From NCBI GenBank assembly GCA_944390715.1, contig CALXQS010000002.1, forward strand, positions 62,001-126,000: a stretch of 64,000 nucleotides of DNA, given 5' to 3'. Positions 1 to 8,068 of the stretch are shown here, in pieces (the first letter of the stretch is position 1; each line of letters opens with the position of its first letter). A program made the translations under genes and the position numbers. The notes under the pieces were generated by a model, which saw only the letters and a program-made list of their open reading frames with translations, had not been told where the DNA came from and ran no database searches. The stretch comes from an uncultured Duodenibacillus sp. GTDB lineage: Bacteria > Pseudomonadota > Gammaproteobacteria > Burkholderiales > Burkholderiaceae_F.

Positions 1-507
1 GCCTTGATGCGAGAGCTGGGACCTGTGGTGACGGCGCTTTTGTTTGCAGGCCGCGCCGGAACGTCTTTGACGGCTGAAATTGGATTGATGCGCGCAGGCG
101 AGCAGCTCGCCGCCATGGAAATGATGGGGGTGGATCCCGTGCGGCGCATCATGGCTCCGCGTTTTGCCGGCGTGATGATTTCCATGCCGGTGCTGGCGAT
201 GATTTTTTCGACGATGGGCATTATCGGCGCCTGGGTGGTAGGCGTTGGACTCATCGGGACGGACAACGGAGCGTTTTGGTCTCAGATGCAGGGCGGGGTT
301 GACTTTTATACAGATGTCTTGAACGGCGTCGTGAAGTCGGTTGTCTTTGGCGTAGCTGTGGGGCTCATTGCTTTGTTCCAAGGCTACAGCGCCCGCCCAA
401 CGCCAGACGGCGTGTCGCGGGCGACCACACGTACGGTTGTGATCAGTTCGCTGATGGTGCTCGGACTTGACTTCATCATGACGGCATTTATGTTTTCTGG
501 TATTTAA
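1..507 (+). CDS. mlaE: MlaE, phospholipid ABC transporter permease (5' truncated by window)
   Basis: Inner-membrane permease of the Mla ABC system, which moves phospholipids between the outer and inner membranes to keep outer-membrane lipid asymmetry. The reading frame is open from the window edge; the visible 167 residues start inside the protein at [18 protein letters not shown], a conserved stretch of MlaE permeases. They continue through the [13 protein letters not shown] coupling region and several hydrophobic segments. The usual length is about 255 residues, so roughly the first third lies upstream, where mlaF (the ATPase) would be expected. It is followed 21 bp later by mlaD, so it is in the same operon. 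Family assignment is firm; only the N-terminus is missing. Confidence 0.95.
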   Translation, partial: ALMRELGPVVTALLFAGRAGTSLTAEIGLMRAGEQLAAMEMMGVDPVRRIMAPRFAGVMISMPVLAMIFSTMGIIGAWVVGVGLIGTDNGAFWSQMQGGVDFYTDVLNGVVKSVVFGVAVGLIALFQGYSARPTPDGVSRATTRTVVISSLMVLGLDFIMTAFMFSGI

Positions 508-528
508 CGCGAGAAAGAGAAAAACATC

Positions 529-999
529 ATGGAACGCAAAACTTTGGAATTTCTCGTCGGGCTGTTTGTGCTAATGGGCTTTGTTGCACTGCTCTTTGTT
601 TCCATGCAGGCAGCCAACCTGGGCAATTTCAGCTTCAATTCGCATACATATGAGGTCTCGGCAAATTTTGACGACATCGGCGGCCTCAAGGCTCGAGCAC
701 CTGTAAAAAGTGCGGGAGTTGTTGTGGGCAGAGTCAAGTCAATCGGCTTTGATCCTCAGACTTTCCAAGCCAAGGTGGTGATGGATTTGGACGAGCAGTA
801 CAAGTTCCCGGTTGATAGTTCGGCGAAGATTTTGACCTCTGGACTTCTCGGAGAGCAATACATCGGCATTTCTCCGGGAGGTGAAGACGGAAACCTCAAG
901 GCTGGCAGCCGTATTGAGATGACGCAGTCGGCGCTTGTGCTGGAAAATCTCATCAGCCAGTTCCTCTACCAGTTTGCTGAGAAAGGCGCTGGTGAATAA
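529..999 (+). CDS. mlaD: MlaD, MCE-domain lipid-binding subunit
   Basis: Membrane-anchored MCE-family protein that forms the periplasmic hexameric ring of the Mla transporter. The 156-residue protein has one N-terminal transmembrane helix (about residues 8-26, LVGLFVLMGFVALLF) followed by a single MCE domain. That domain includes the DIGGLKARAPVKSAGVVVG core and the GLLGEQYIGI segment typical of the family. The length is normal for MlaD. It lies between mlaE and mlaA in the same direction. Its end carries hydrophobic residues (LVLENLISQFLYQF) matching the C-terminal helix that lines the central pore in known MlaD structures; that role is inferred from the family. Confidence 0.95.
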   Translation: MERKTLEFLVGLFVLMGFVALLFVSMQAANLGNFSFNSHTYEVSANFDDIGGLKARAPVKSAGVVVGRVKSIGFDPQTFQAKVVMDLDEQYKFPVDSSAKILTSGLLGEQYIGISPGGEDGNLKAGSRIEMTQSALVLENLISQFLYQFAEKGAGE

Positions 1000-1059
1000 G
1001 AGACTGGGACAGCAGACAGCGTTGCTATGCTTATGCATACCAAATAAGGGAGAATAAAG

Positions 1060-1836
1060 ATGATCGACATGCGCCGGATGGCAACAAGGTTCGCAGCGGG
1101 TGTGGCCGCAGCGCTTTTGCTTGCTGGCTGTGCACAGGTGCCCGAAGGGGCGGGAAGCGACCCCAAGGATCCGTGGGAAAAATTCAATCGCTCGAGCTTT
1201 GCGTTCAATCAGAAGCTTGACTCGTATGTGCTGCGGCCGATAGCCAAGGGTTACCAATGGGCGGTGCCGGAAGTCGTGCGCGACAGCGTTGGCAACGTGT
1301 TTGTCAATCTGGGAGAACCAGCCAACATTCTTAATAATTCGCTGCAGGGCAAGGGCGAGGGAGCGCTTGCATCGCTTTTTCGTCTGATGATCAATTCCAC
1401 GCTTGGCGTAGGCGGACTTTTCGATGTGGCGGGCACTGCCGCCAATCAGCCCGAGAGAGCGGAAGATTTTGGACAGACGCTGGCAGTTTGGGGCGTGGGC
1501 AATGGTCCGTATTTCGTCATTCCTTTTGTTGGTCCATCGACAGTGCGGGATTCCGCCGGCCTGGTTGTCGGCTACTTTAGTGAACCGATGACCTATGCCG
1601 ACAATGATTGGCTCAACTGGGGAATGTGGGGACTCAAAGTGGTTGACTTCAGAGAGAGAATGCTGCCTGCAACAGATCTTCTGGATGGGGCGGTTGATCC
1701 GTATCTGATGGCGCGAGAGGCCTATCTGTCGGCTAGAAATAATGCCGTCTATGACGGCAATCCTCCGCTGGAGTTCCTTGAGGACGAGTTTGAGGATGAG
1801 GAAGGCGACGCTGCACCTAAAGCTTCAGCCCAATAA
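1060..1836 (+). CDS. mlaA: MlaA (VacJ), outer-membrane lipoprotein
   Basis: Outer-membrane lipoprotein that removes mislocalised phospholipids from the outer leaflet and passes them to MlaC. The 258-residue product begins with a lipoprotein signal peptide ending in a clear lipobox (LLLAGC, Cys at about residue 24). The mature part contains DPWEKFNRSSFAFNQKLD and GNGPYFVIPFVGPSTVRD, both diagnostic of the MlaA/VacJ family. A good Shine-Dalgarno (AGGGAGA) precedes the ATG. The C-terminus is acidic (EDEFEDEEGD), a common feature of proteobacterial MlaA. Inclusion of mlaA within the mla operon, rather than unlinked as in E. coli, is usual in betaproteobacteria. Confidence 0.95.
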   Translation: MIDMRRMATRFAAGVAAALLLAGCAQVPEGAGSDPKDPWEKFNRSSFAFNQKLDSYVLRPIAKGYQWAVPEVVRDSVGNVFVNLGEPANILNNSLQGKGEGALASLFRLMINSTLGVGGLFDVAGTAANQPERAEDFGQTLAVWGVGNGPYFVIPFVGPSTVRDSAGLVVGYFSEPMTYADNDWLNWGMWGLKVVDFRERMLPATDLLDGAVDPYLMAREAYLSARNNAVYDGNPPLEFLEDEFEDEEGDAAPKASAQ

Positions 1837-1858
1837 TTACAAGGTTTAGGAGAAAAAG

Positions 1859-2518
1859 ATGATTTCTCGCCGTAATTTAGTGCAAGCCGCGGTTGCGGGA
1901 TTTTTGGTTTTCCAGTGCATGCCTGCGGTTGTTGCTGCACCTGTCGGAGATGCAACCGGTGATCCCGAACAGTGGGTGCTCGACATCAGCAACGATATTC
2001 TCAATGCAATCCGCGGCGACCGTGAGCTGGCTGCGGCTGATCCCCAGCGCGTTCGAAAGTTTGTCGATGAAAAGATCATGCCTGTCGTGGACTTTTTGCG
2101 CATGACCCGTACCGCTGTGGGGCCTAAGTGGCGCCAGGCGACGCCTCAGCAGCGCCAGCAGCTGCAGGATTTGTTTAGAGAGCAGCTTATTCGGGTGTAT
2201 TCAGGTGCTTTGGCTACAGTCAAGGATCAAACCGTCAAGCTTGCTCCAAATCGCGTCAAGCCCACGGCAACGGATGCAGTGGTCCGCACGCTGCTGGTGT
2301 CTCCCGGCAAGCCGGATACGCGCATCAATTATCGATTGAAGAAAGTCGACGGAAATTGGCGCATCATTGACGTGGACGTTGAAGGCATCTGGCTTGTAAA
2401 CAACTACCGTACGCAGTTTGCAAGCGTAGCCAATCAATCGGGCATCGAAGGTCTGATCAAGACGATGCGCGAGAAAAACGAGCAGGCAGCTCAGGGCGCA
2501 GATAATGCAGGTAAGTGA
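1859..2518 (+). CDS. mlaC: MlaC, periplasmic phospholipid shuttle
   Basis: Soluble periplasmic carrier that ferries phospholipids between MlaA and MlaD. The 219-residue protein has an N-terminal signal peptide and then the MlaC/Ttg2D fold region, with VDEKIMPVVDFLRMTR and the segment around VDGNWRIIDVDVEGIWLVNNY that is strongly conserved in the family. The signal peptide starts MISRRNLVQ, i.e. a twin-arginine motif followed by a hydrophobic stretch, so Tat export is plausible; tatABC lies 1.3 kb downstream. It overlaps mlaB by 14 bp, suggesting translational coupling. Confidence 0.94.
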   Translation: MISRRNLVQAAVAGFLVFQCMPAVVAAPVGDATGDPEQWVLDISNDILNAIRGDRELAAADPQRVRKFVDEKIMPVVDFLRMTRTAVGPKWRQATPQQRQQLQDLFREQLIRVYSGALATVKDQTVKLAPNRVKPTATDAVVRTLLVSPGKPDTRINYRLKKVDGNWRIIDVDVEGIWLVNNYRTQFASVANQSGIEGLIKTMREKNEQAAQGADNAGK

Positions 2519-2783
2519 ACAAAAAATCACGCGCGGCAATGCGGCGGCCGTTAAGAAAGAAGTTTTGAGCGCAGCGAGAAGTCGGGATGCTGTGCTTGAT
2601 TTATCCAATGTCAAGACGCTGGACTCATCTGCGGTGGCGGTCGTGCTGGCATGGCTGCGTGTTGTGCAGGAACAAGGAGCTGATCCGGTGCTGATCGGCG
2701 TTCCTGAAAAAATGATGTCGCTTGCTCGCTTGTACGGCGTGCACGATCTGCTGGCCCTGTTTGTCAAGACGGCTGTCGATTGA
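2505..2783 (+). CDS. mlaB: MlaB, STAS-domain subunit of the Mla transporter
   Basis: Small cytoplasmic STAS-domain protein that binds the MlaF ATPase and is needed for assembly and activity of the MlaFEDB complex. The 92 residues form one STAS domain: a short strand-rich start, then DLSNVKTLDSSAVAVVLAW, the conserved loop and helix with Asp-Ser-Ser at the site that is phosphorylatable in anti-sigma antagonists, and a C-terminal helix. The length is typical. It is the last gene of the mla operon; the next transcription unit starts at a separate promoter for tRNA-Met. Confidence 0.9.
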   Translation: MQVSEQKITRGNAAAVKKEVLSAARSRDAVLDLSNVKTLDSSAVAVVLAWLRVVQEQGADPVLIGVPEKMMSLARLYGVHDLLALFVKTAVD

Positions 2784-2801
2784 ATTGTTTTAGAAAAAAC
2801 T

Positions 2802-2829
2802 TGACAGAATAAAAAATAGGTGGAATAAT
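2802..2829 (+). promoter_or_regulatory. Sigma-70 promoter for tRNA-Met
   Basis: A perfect -35 box TTGACA (2802-2807) is followed after 16 bp by AATAAT (2824-2829), in an AT-rich region 15 bp upstream of the tRNA gene. The position fits a transcript starting just before the mature tRNA 5' end. Confidence 0.75.
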
Positions 2830-2843
2830 TCTAAACTCAATTC

Positions 2844-2920
2844 GGCGCATTAGCTCAGTCGGTTAGAGCAGAGGAATCATAATCCTTGTGTCCGCGGTTC
2901 GAGTCCGTGATGCGCCACCA
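2844..2920 (+). tRNA. tRNA-Met (CAT anticodon), CCA encoded
   Basis: Complete cloverleaf. The 7-bp acceptor stem GGCGCAT pairs with ATGCGCC, the D arm is GCTC/GAGC, the anticodon stem is GAGGA/TCCTT with loop ATCATAA (anticodon CAT), the T arm carries GGTTCGAGTCC, and CCA is encoded at 2918-2920. The CAT anticodon also occurs in tRNA-Ile2 (lysidine) and initiator tRNA. There is no initiator-type run of three G-C pairs in the anticodon stem, so elongator Met is most likely, with Ile2 not fully excluded. Confidence 0.93.
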
Positions 2921-2929
2921 GCATTCATG

Positions 2930-2968
2930 TTCCCGTGCTAGGCAAGTCTTGGCACGGGAAATTTTTTT
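2930..2968 (+). terminator. Rho-independent terminator after tRNA-Met
   Basis: Perfect 9-bp stem TTCCCGTGC / GCACGGGAA (2930-2938 and 2952-2960) followed by ATTTTTTTT. It separates the tRNA from hisE and rules out upstream extensions of the hisE frame. Confidence 0.9.
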
Positions 2969-3030
2969 TGCGCAAAACGCGGGTTGGCTCAGTTAAAATG
3001 CGATGGCTGAAAAAGGAGTCTTCGCAAGAG

Positions 3031-3396
3031 ATGTCTGCTGAACACGAAAAAGTTTCTCTGGCAATGCCCGATCACGACGTCAGTCGAGTGCTTGGAGATA
3101 TTGCCGATGTCATTGCCTCGCGAAAGGGTGCCGACCCCGCCTCAAGCTACGTTGCCAAGCTCTTTTCCAGGGCTCCAGACGGCATTCTCAAAAAGGTCGG
3201 TGAAGAAGCCGCCGAGTGTATTATGGCCGCTAAGGATGCCAGCCCAAAAGACATCATTTATGAGACGGCCGACTTATGGTTTCACACGATGGTGATGCTT
3301 GCACATTTCAACTTGCGGCCCGAGCAGGTGATTGCTGAACTTGAGCGTCGCGAAGGAATGAGCGGCATTGCTGAAAAGCTCTCCAGAAGCAAGTGA
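3031..3396 (+). CDS. hisE: HisE, phosphoribosyl-ATP pyrophosphatase
   Basis: Second step of histidine biosynthesis: hydrolysis of phosphoribosyl-ATP to phosphoribosyl-AMP. The frame extends upstream to 2935, but that part runs through a terminator, so the ATG at 3031 (AGGAG 12 bp upstream) is chosen, giving 121 residues. The conserved MazG-like core is present: [25 protein letters not shown], then the metal-binding helix with [11 protein letters not shown] and the downstream [13 protein letters not shown] motif. It stands alone, 34 kb or more from the other his genes at 37.9-43.3 kb. It keeps the hisE-hinT-tatABC linkage seen at the end of the his superoperon in many Burkholderiales. Confidence 0.93.
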   Translation: MSAEHEKVSLAMPDHDVSRVLGDIADVIASRKGADPASSYVAKLFSRAPDGILKKVGEEAAECIMAAKDASPKDIIYETADLWFHTMVMLAHFNLRPEQVIAELERREGMSGIAEKLSRSK

Positions 3397-3414
3397 TCAA
3401 AAGGAGTTAGAGCT

Positions 3415-3753
3415 ATGCAGTTGGACGATTGTATTTTCTGCAAGATTGCCCGCGGAGAAATCGGCTGCGGAAAAGTTTACGAGGATGACGAGGTGTTGGC
3501 GTTTCGCGACATCAATCCCAAGGCTCCAGTCCATTTTTTGATTATTCCCAAGGCGCATATTGAATCTTTGGCAGCTGCAAAACCCGAAGATGCCGCGCTC
3601 TTGGGTAAAATGATCAACCTCGTGCCCGTTCTTGCGAAGCAGGAAGGCTGCGAGAACGGCTTTAGAACCGTCATTAATACTGGACGCGACGGCGGTCAAG
3701 AAGTTCCGCATCTGCACATTCATGTGCTTGGCGGACCTCAGCCCTGGAAGTAA
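3415..3753 (+). CDS. hinT: HinT-type HIT-family purine nucleoside phosphoramidase
   Basis: Histidine-triad hydrolase of the HinT branch, which cleaves AMP-lysine/phosphoramidate substrates. The 112-residue protein starts with DDCIFCKIARGEI and ends with the triad HLHIHVL (about residues 99-105) followed by GGPQPW, the signature of bacterial HinT. A Shine-Dalgarno (AAAAGGAG) precedes the ATG. It sits 18 bp after hisE and just upstream of tatA, likely one operon. The physiological substrate is not known for most bacteria. Confidence 0.93.
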   Translation: MQLDDCIFCKIARGEIGCGKVYEDDEVLAFRDINPKAPVHFLIIPKAHIESLAAAKPEDAALLGKMINLVPVLAKQEGCENGFRTVINTGRDGGQEVPHLHIHVLGGPQPWK

Positions 3754-3802
3754 CGCGTCCGAGAAGTCAAAATTTTTACCCGAAGTCACCTAGGAGTTAG
3801 CA

Positions 3803-4048
3803 ATGGGTTCTCTTTCTATTTGGCACTGGCTGATTGTTCTTGCCATCGTTGTCCTCGTTTTTGGTACGGGCAAGCTCAAGAACATGGGCAAGGATCTCGG
3901 CGGCGCCATCAAGGGATTCAAAGAAGGAATGAAGGAAGGCGATGAAGCCGACAAGAAGACTGCAGAGGCTCCTAAGCAGGTCGCTCAGCAGTCTGCCGCC
4001 GATCAGCAGCCTGTCGACGTAAAGGCCAAGGAAAAGACTGAGGCTTAA
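3803..4048 (+). CDS. tatA: TatA, twin-arginine translocase pore subunit
   Basis: Pore-forming component of the Tat system, which exports folded proteins with twin-arginine signals. The 81 residues have an N-terminal membrane helix ([18 protein letters not shown]), the glycine-phenylalanine hinge [14 protein letters not shown], an amphipathic helix ([14 protein letters not shown]), and a polar tail rich in Lys, Ala and Gln. The TatA/TatE type is favoured over TatB by its short length and the conserved hinge. Window genes with Tat-like signals include mlaC and the flavoprotein at 46338-48041. Confidence 0.95.
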   Translation: MGSLSIWHWLIVLAIVVLVFGTGKLKNMGKDLGGAIKGFKEGMKEGDEADKKTAEAPKQVAQQSAADQQPVDVKAKEKTEA

Positions 4049-4059
4049 TAATCTTTTTT

Positions 4060-4089
4060 GAGGATGCTCAAAAAGAATTGGGCATCCTC
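4060..4089 (+). other. Hairpin between tatA and tatB
   Basis: Inverted repeat GAGGATGC (4060-4067) and GCATCCTC (4082-4089) with a 14-nt loop lies in the 140 bp tatA-tatB gap. It is not followed by a T-tract, so it is not a clear terminator. It may reduce tatBC expression relative to tatA or stabilise the tatA 3' end, which would suit the need for excess TatA. This role is inferred. Confidence 0.5.
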
Positions 4090-4188
4090 AGAGATGTTTT
4101 GCGCTGCGTGCGCCTGAATTGAAGCAGGTGCGGCCTCTTAAATAAAGAGAGGGTGCGTCTGCAGGTTTTTGCTGTGTCTTAGAGCGAT

Positions 4189-4866
4189 ATGTTTGATTTC
4201 GGATTTTCTGAACTGGTCATGATCGGCATCGTGGCGCTGGTGGTGCTCGGTCCTGAGCGCCTGCCTGTTGTTGCACGCACTGCCGGCCAGTGGCTTGGCA
4301 AGGCTCAGCGCATGGTTCAGCAGGTCAAAAGCGACATCGAGCGTGAAGCCGAACTCTCTGAGCTCAAGAAAATTCAGGAAGAAGCACAAGGCGTTGCCGA
4401 CAACCTCACCAAGACCATCAAGGGCGAGGCAGAGGAAATCGAGAAGAGCGTCAAGGATCTGCAGAGCGATGTCAACGCTGCTGCTGGAGAGATGACCAAA
4501 GAGTTCAACGAGGCAACTAAGTCGCCGATCACGGCAGATTTGGAAGCCAAGTCAGACGCTTCTGATGGGCTTGCATCTGCTTTCGACTCCGCGAAGGACT
4601 CAGCAATAGCCGACAATGCGAGCGAAACTGCATCGAGTGTGGACGACTTTTATGGCTGGTACGGAAGCGATGAAGCCGAAAACGACGACGAGTCAAAGAA
4701 GACAACTTTTGATCGTCGCTACAAGTGCGGACCGTCGATTGATGAACTCGCCGAACAGCTTGAGCGTCTGAAGGCTGAGCTTGGAGATCGTTCGCCGCAG
4801 CTGGGCGGAACCAATCGCAAGTATGCAGCGCGTGCCCGATCCAATCGCGTGCGTATCTACCGTTAA
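4189..4866 (+). CDS. tatB: TatB, twin-arginine translocase receptor subunit
   Basis: Partner of TatC in the Tat signal-peptide receptor complex. The N-terminus (MFDFGFSELVMIGIVALVVLGPERLP) is the diagnostic TatB helix with the Leu-Gly-Pro-Glu-Arg-Leu-Pro hinge, followed by an amphipathic helix and a long charged region. At 225 residues it is longer than E. coli TatB (171). The extra length is an acidic, Ser/Ala-rich low-complexity tail that ends in a basic stretch (ARARSNRVRIYR). The start ATG at 4189 directly precedes the conserved motif. Confidence 0.94.
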   Translation: MFDFGFSELVMIGIVALVVLGPERLPVVARTAGQWLGKAQRMVQQVKSDIEREAELSELKKIQEEAQGVADNLTKTIKGEAEEIEKSVKDLQSDVNAAAGEMTKEFNEATKSPITADLEAKSDASDGLASAFDSAKDSAIADNASETASSVDDFYGWYGSDEAENDDESKKTTFDRRYKCGPSIDELAEQLERLKAELGDRSPQLGGTNRKYAARARSNRVRIYR

Positions 4867-4892
4867 CACGGTTTCAATTTCTATTAAGCAAG

Positions 4893-5678
4893 ATGGCAGA
4901 CAAACCCCAAGAGCTGGAAGGTCCGGAGGATCCCGCCAACGAGCAGCCGCTCGTTGCCCATTTGATTGAACTGCGCAATCGCACGGTGCGCGCCGCGATT
5001 GCCGTGCTGGTCATCTTTGCGTGCCTGTCGCCTTTCATGAAGGAGATATTTGACTTCCTGTCAAAACCTTTGATGGTGGCCTTGCCGCAAGGCGTGAAGC
5101 TGTTGGCAACGGGGGTGGTGGCGCCGTTTATGGTTCCCCTAAAGGTCACGCTTTTCGTTGCCTTTGTGATTGCGCTTCCGTTTGTGCTCTATCAGCTCTG
5201 GGCTTATGTTGCTCCCGCACTCTACCGCCGAGAGAAGCGCTTGGCGTTGCCTGTGATCGTCTCGGGCGTGACGATGTTTGGCGTCGGCATGGCTTATTGC
5301 TACTTCATCGTGTTCGGGATGGTGTTTAAGTTCATTGCAGGCTTTTCTCCCGAGTCGGTGAATTTTGCTCCGGATATCGACAGCTACTTCAGCTTCGTGC
5401 TGACCATGTTTTTTGCTTTCGGCATCACCTTCGAGGTGCCGATCCTCGTTATGGTGCTCAACTATGTTGGGCTCGCGACGAAGGAAAAACTTGTTAAGGC
5501 ACGACCATTCGTGATCGTAGGCGCATTTGTGCTTGCGGCTATCTTTACGCCGCCCGATGTGCTCTCGCAATTGCTGCTGGCTGTGCCATTGGTGGTGCTC
5601 TACGAAGCAGGCATTATCTGCGTGAAGGTATTCGGCCGCAAGAATCCTCCCGCGTTCGACGATTCAGACGAAGAATAA
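4893..5678 (+). CDS. tatC: TatC, twin-arginine translocase receptor
   Basis: Six-helix membrane protein that recognises the twin-arginine motif. The 261-residue product has the conserved cytoplasmic N-terminus (PLVAHLIELRNR), the KVTLFVAFVIALPFVLYQLWAYVAPALY region, and a helix with FGITFEVPILVMVLNYVG in which the conserved intramembrane Glu is visible. The closing FTPPDVLSQLLLAVPLVVLYE motif is also present. Its length is normal. It ends the hisE-hinT-tatABC run and is followed by a terminator. Confidence 0.96.
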   Translation: MADKPQELEGPEDPANEQPLVAHLIELRNRTVRAAIAVLVIFACLSPFMKEIFDFLSKPLMVALPQGVKLLATGVVAPFMVPLKVTLFVAFVIALPFVLYQLWAYVAPALYRREKRLALPVIVSGVTMFGVGMAYCYFIVFGMVFKFIAGFSPESVNFAPDIDSYFSFVLTMFFAFGITFEVPILVMVLNYVGLATKEKLVKARPFVIVGAFVLAAIFTPPDVLSQLLLAVPLVVLYEAGIICVKVFGRKNPPAFDDSDEE

Positions 5679-5703
5679 AGAAATTTGCGGCATGGGCATT
5701 TTG

Positions 5704-5744
5704 ACGCCTGCTGAGGTTGTTGGTGACCAAGGCAGGCGTTTTTG
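5704..5744 (+). terminator. Terminator after tatC
   Basis: Perfect 8-bp stem ACGCCTGC (5704-5711) / GCAGGCGT (5732-5739) followed by TTTT, 25 bp after the tatC stop. The next gene is convergent. Confidence 0.8.
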
Positions 5745-5806
5745 CATGCAGGCCTTCGAAGCAAAGCTGCAGGCATCTCGCCAGAATTCGCCGCGCACAA
5801 AGGCCG

Positions 5807-8068
5807 TCACTGCCGTTTGCGAAGAATGACGGTAAGCACAAGCACCCAGCCCAAGGCAATGGCAAGGGTCAGGCCGAAAATGTGCAACGCCGGCGTTGAG
5901 GAAAATGCCAGCAGGCCGAATGCGAGCAAAGTACTCGAGGCTGCTAGAAAGACGGAATTTCCAGCCGAAGAGGAGCTTTTTTCGTCGTTAAGAAGAATGG
6001 CATAGTCAACGCCCAATCCCAGAACAAGAATCAACGGCAGAACAGAAAACAGCGATAAGGGGATGTTTAGCCATCCAAGCGTTCCGAGCGTCAGGAAGAT
6101 GCCGGCGATGCAGGGGGTCCACAGATGCACGACAGAACGGCGAAACACGACGACAAGGACAAGGCCGACGATGCCCGCAGCCCAGCACAGAACTTCCAAT
6201 ACGCGGTCTCTGAAGTAGGCAAGGCTTTGAGCAATATTGGCCGTGGTGTCAACGAAGGAAACGTTTGCAAGACCATCAGCGATTTTCGATAGTTCGGAAA
6301 CATTGTCCTGATTGACTCCTGCCAAAAGAACAATTGCCTGACGAGAATTGATCCAGGTGCGTGACAAAGCCTCAGGCACGCTCTTTTGCCATGTTTGTAC
6401 CGATAGGACATCCTGAGAGGTGAAAGAAGCTGTGATTTTTTCGTTTGTCGCGGCGCTCAGCAGCTCTAGTGCTCTGGCGTTTGCTCGGCTTGCCAGCAGA
6501 CGGTTTTCTTTTTGTTTTTCGCAGGACTCAAGAAAGCGCGAAGCTGCAAGCATCGTGATGCCCTGACTTTTCAATTCGTCCAAGCGAATTTTCAGTGCGG
6601 CTGTTTTAGAAAGAACATCGCACCCGGATGAGCCTTCAACAACAAAAAATTGAGCAGGGCTTGCCGGATTCAGAATCGCGTTGAGTGCAGCTTGTTTTGA
6701 AAGAAGTTCTTTGTCTACGCCGCTGATCAATCGAAGTTCGTTCGTGGTGGAAAGTTGAACAAGACCGCTGGCTGCCGCGGCGAAAATAAATGTCAAAAGC
6801 ACGATTTTTGACTGAGTCGTGCGCAAAGCAGGCAGTTTTGAAAAAAAGTTTGCAAAAGCTCTCGAAAAGCGAGAGGGGCTCATGGCTGGAACAAAGGGGG
6901 CCATCCAGAGCATGACGACGACAAAGGTACAGGTGAGCCCAGCAATGCAAAAGACGCTGACTTGACGCAGTCCGGGCATCGGCGTGATGAGCATGATCAG
7001 ATAGCTTGCGATGGTCGACAGCAACGAGGCTAGAAGCGGCCGGAATAGGCGCTCTCTGGCATAAAGTCCCGCGATGTTGTTTGAGACTGCGCATAGCAAG
7101 TGAAACACGTAGTCGACGCAAATGCCCAGCAGCGTCGCTCCGAAAACAATCGTGATTGCATGAATTTCTCCGAAGAGAGCAACCACGCAGGCAGCGGCAA
7201 AAACGATGGATATGCCGAGAACTGCAAGTGTTTGCATCAAAGGGACGAGTCGAGCAAAAAACACCAAGACGAGTGCGGCAATGACCAAAGCGGAGATCGT
7301 ACCGATAAAGGTTGCCTCGGAACTGGCCTGATGCGCGATCTCTTCGCTCATTAGAGGAATTCCGGCACTGATCACTTTGAGGTTGTCGTCAGTTGCAGCT
7401 TTGGCGGCGGTTTGGGCTTGCGCGATAGCCTGCGTTAATTTTTGACCGTCGACGGCGGATACGGCGCTTTCGCTTTTGAGCTGGAGAATAAACCAAAGGT
7501 GCTTTTCGTCGTCGAGGACCGCTGTGCGGCCGTCGACAATCGTAAATCTATCGACGGAGGATTGAGAGGCAATCCAATTTTCGAAAAGTCCCAACGGATC
7601 GTCGACGGCTCTCCAGCTGTTGGGGGCGATGGGACGGTAGAGAATGCGCATGGCTCGCGCCAAAAGAGCTTTGTCGTCGGCACTTTCAAGCCAGGCGCGG
7701 TCCTTGTCCGTGAGAAAGTTTTCACGGTAAGGGAAAAGCGCTCTATGCACGGCCGCAGGATCAAGGCCTGCGGCAGGATCAAAAGGTTTGAAGCCTGCCG
7801 TCTCAAGGCTTCTGCGGATTTGGTCAACAGCTTTTTTCGCTTGGGTACGATCGGGGTGAAGCACCAGAATCCAAACGTCTTGAGCGGAGCTTTTGGCGAT
7901 GTGTGAAAGGACTGTACCAGCGCGAGTTTCAAGCGCTTGCTTCGGCAGCAAGTCCTCGATGTCGGTGCGAACAGTTTCAGGTCCCCAACGGATAAAGCCG
8001 GCGGTTGTGATCACAGCAAAAATCACAAGCCAGAGGATCGAGAAAATTCGTGCATGTAAGGTTGTCAT
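5807..8068 (-). CDS. MMPL/RND-type exporter of aryl-polyene-locus type
   Basis: Large inner-membrane protein (753 residues) with two copies of the MMPL/SSD-like arrangement: a membrane helix near the start, a large periplasmic domain, a helix bundle (about residues 230-410), then a second periplasmic domain and bundle up to the end. The bundles carry patterns such as GICVDYVFHLLCA and GLGVDYAILLND, the Gly-x-Asp-Tyr helix of RND/MMPL transporters. Genes like this sit next to a LolA-like gene in aryl-polyene (APE) loci, where they are thought to move the pigment-lipid towards the outer membrane. Here that pair is 12 kb from the APE core (20.5-31.7 kb). The family is firm; the APE role is inferred. 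Confidence 0.8.
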   Translation of the reverse strand: MTTLHARIFSILWLVIFAVITTAGFIRWGPETVRTDIEDLLPKQALETRAGTVLSHIAKSSAQDVWILVLHPDRTQAKKAVDQIRRSLETAGFKPFDPAAGLDPAAVHRALFPYRENFLTDKDRAWLESADDKALLARAMRILYRPIAPNSWRAVDDPLGLFENWIASQSSVDRFTIVDGRTAVLDDEKHLWFILQLKSESAVSAVDGQKLTQAIAQAQTAAKAATDDNLKVISAGIPLMSEEIAHQASSEATFIGTISALVIAALVLVFFARLVPLMQTLAVLGISIVFAAACVVALFGEIHAITIVFGATLLGICVDYVFHLLCAVSNNIAGLYARERLFRPLLASLLSTIASYLIMLITPMPGLRQVSVFCIAGLTCTFVVVMLWMAPFVPAMSPSRFSRAFANFFSKLPALRTTQSKIVLLTFIFAAAASGLVQLSTTNELRLISGVDKELLSKQAALNAILNPASPAQFFVVEGSSGCDVLSKTAALKIRLDELKSQGITMLAASRFLESCEKQKENRLLASRANARALELLSAATNEKITASFTSQDVLSVQTWQKSVPEALSRTWINSRQAIVLLAGVNQDNVSELSKIADGLANVSFVDTTANIAQSLAYFRDRVLEVLCWAAGIVGLVLVVVFRRSVVHLWTPCIAGIFLTLGTLGWLNIPLSLFSVLPLILVLGLGVDYAILLNDEKSSSSAGNSVFLAASSTLLAFGLLAFSSTPALHIFGLTLAIALGWVLVLTVILRKRQ

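Noticed and set aside
2935..3030. Longer hisE starting at 2935.
   Set aside because: The extra 32 codons lie in and after the tRNA terminator and match nothing in HisE.
4060..4089. Terminator splitting tatA from tatBC.
   Set aside because: There is no T-tract on either strand, so it is listed only as a hairpin.
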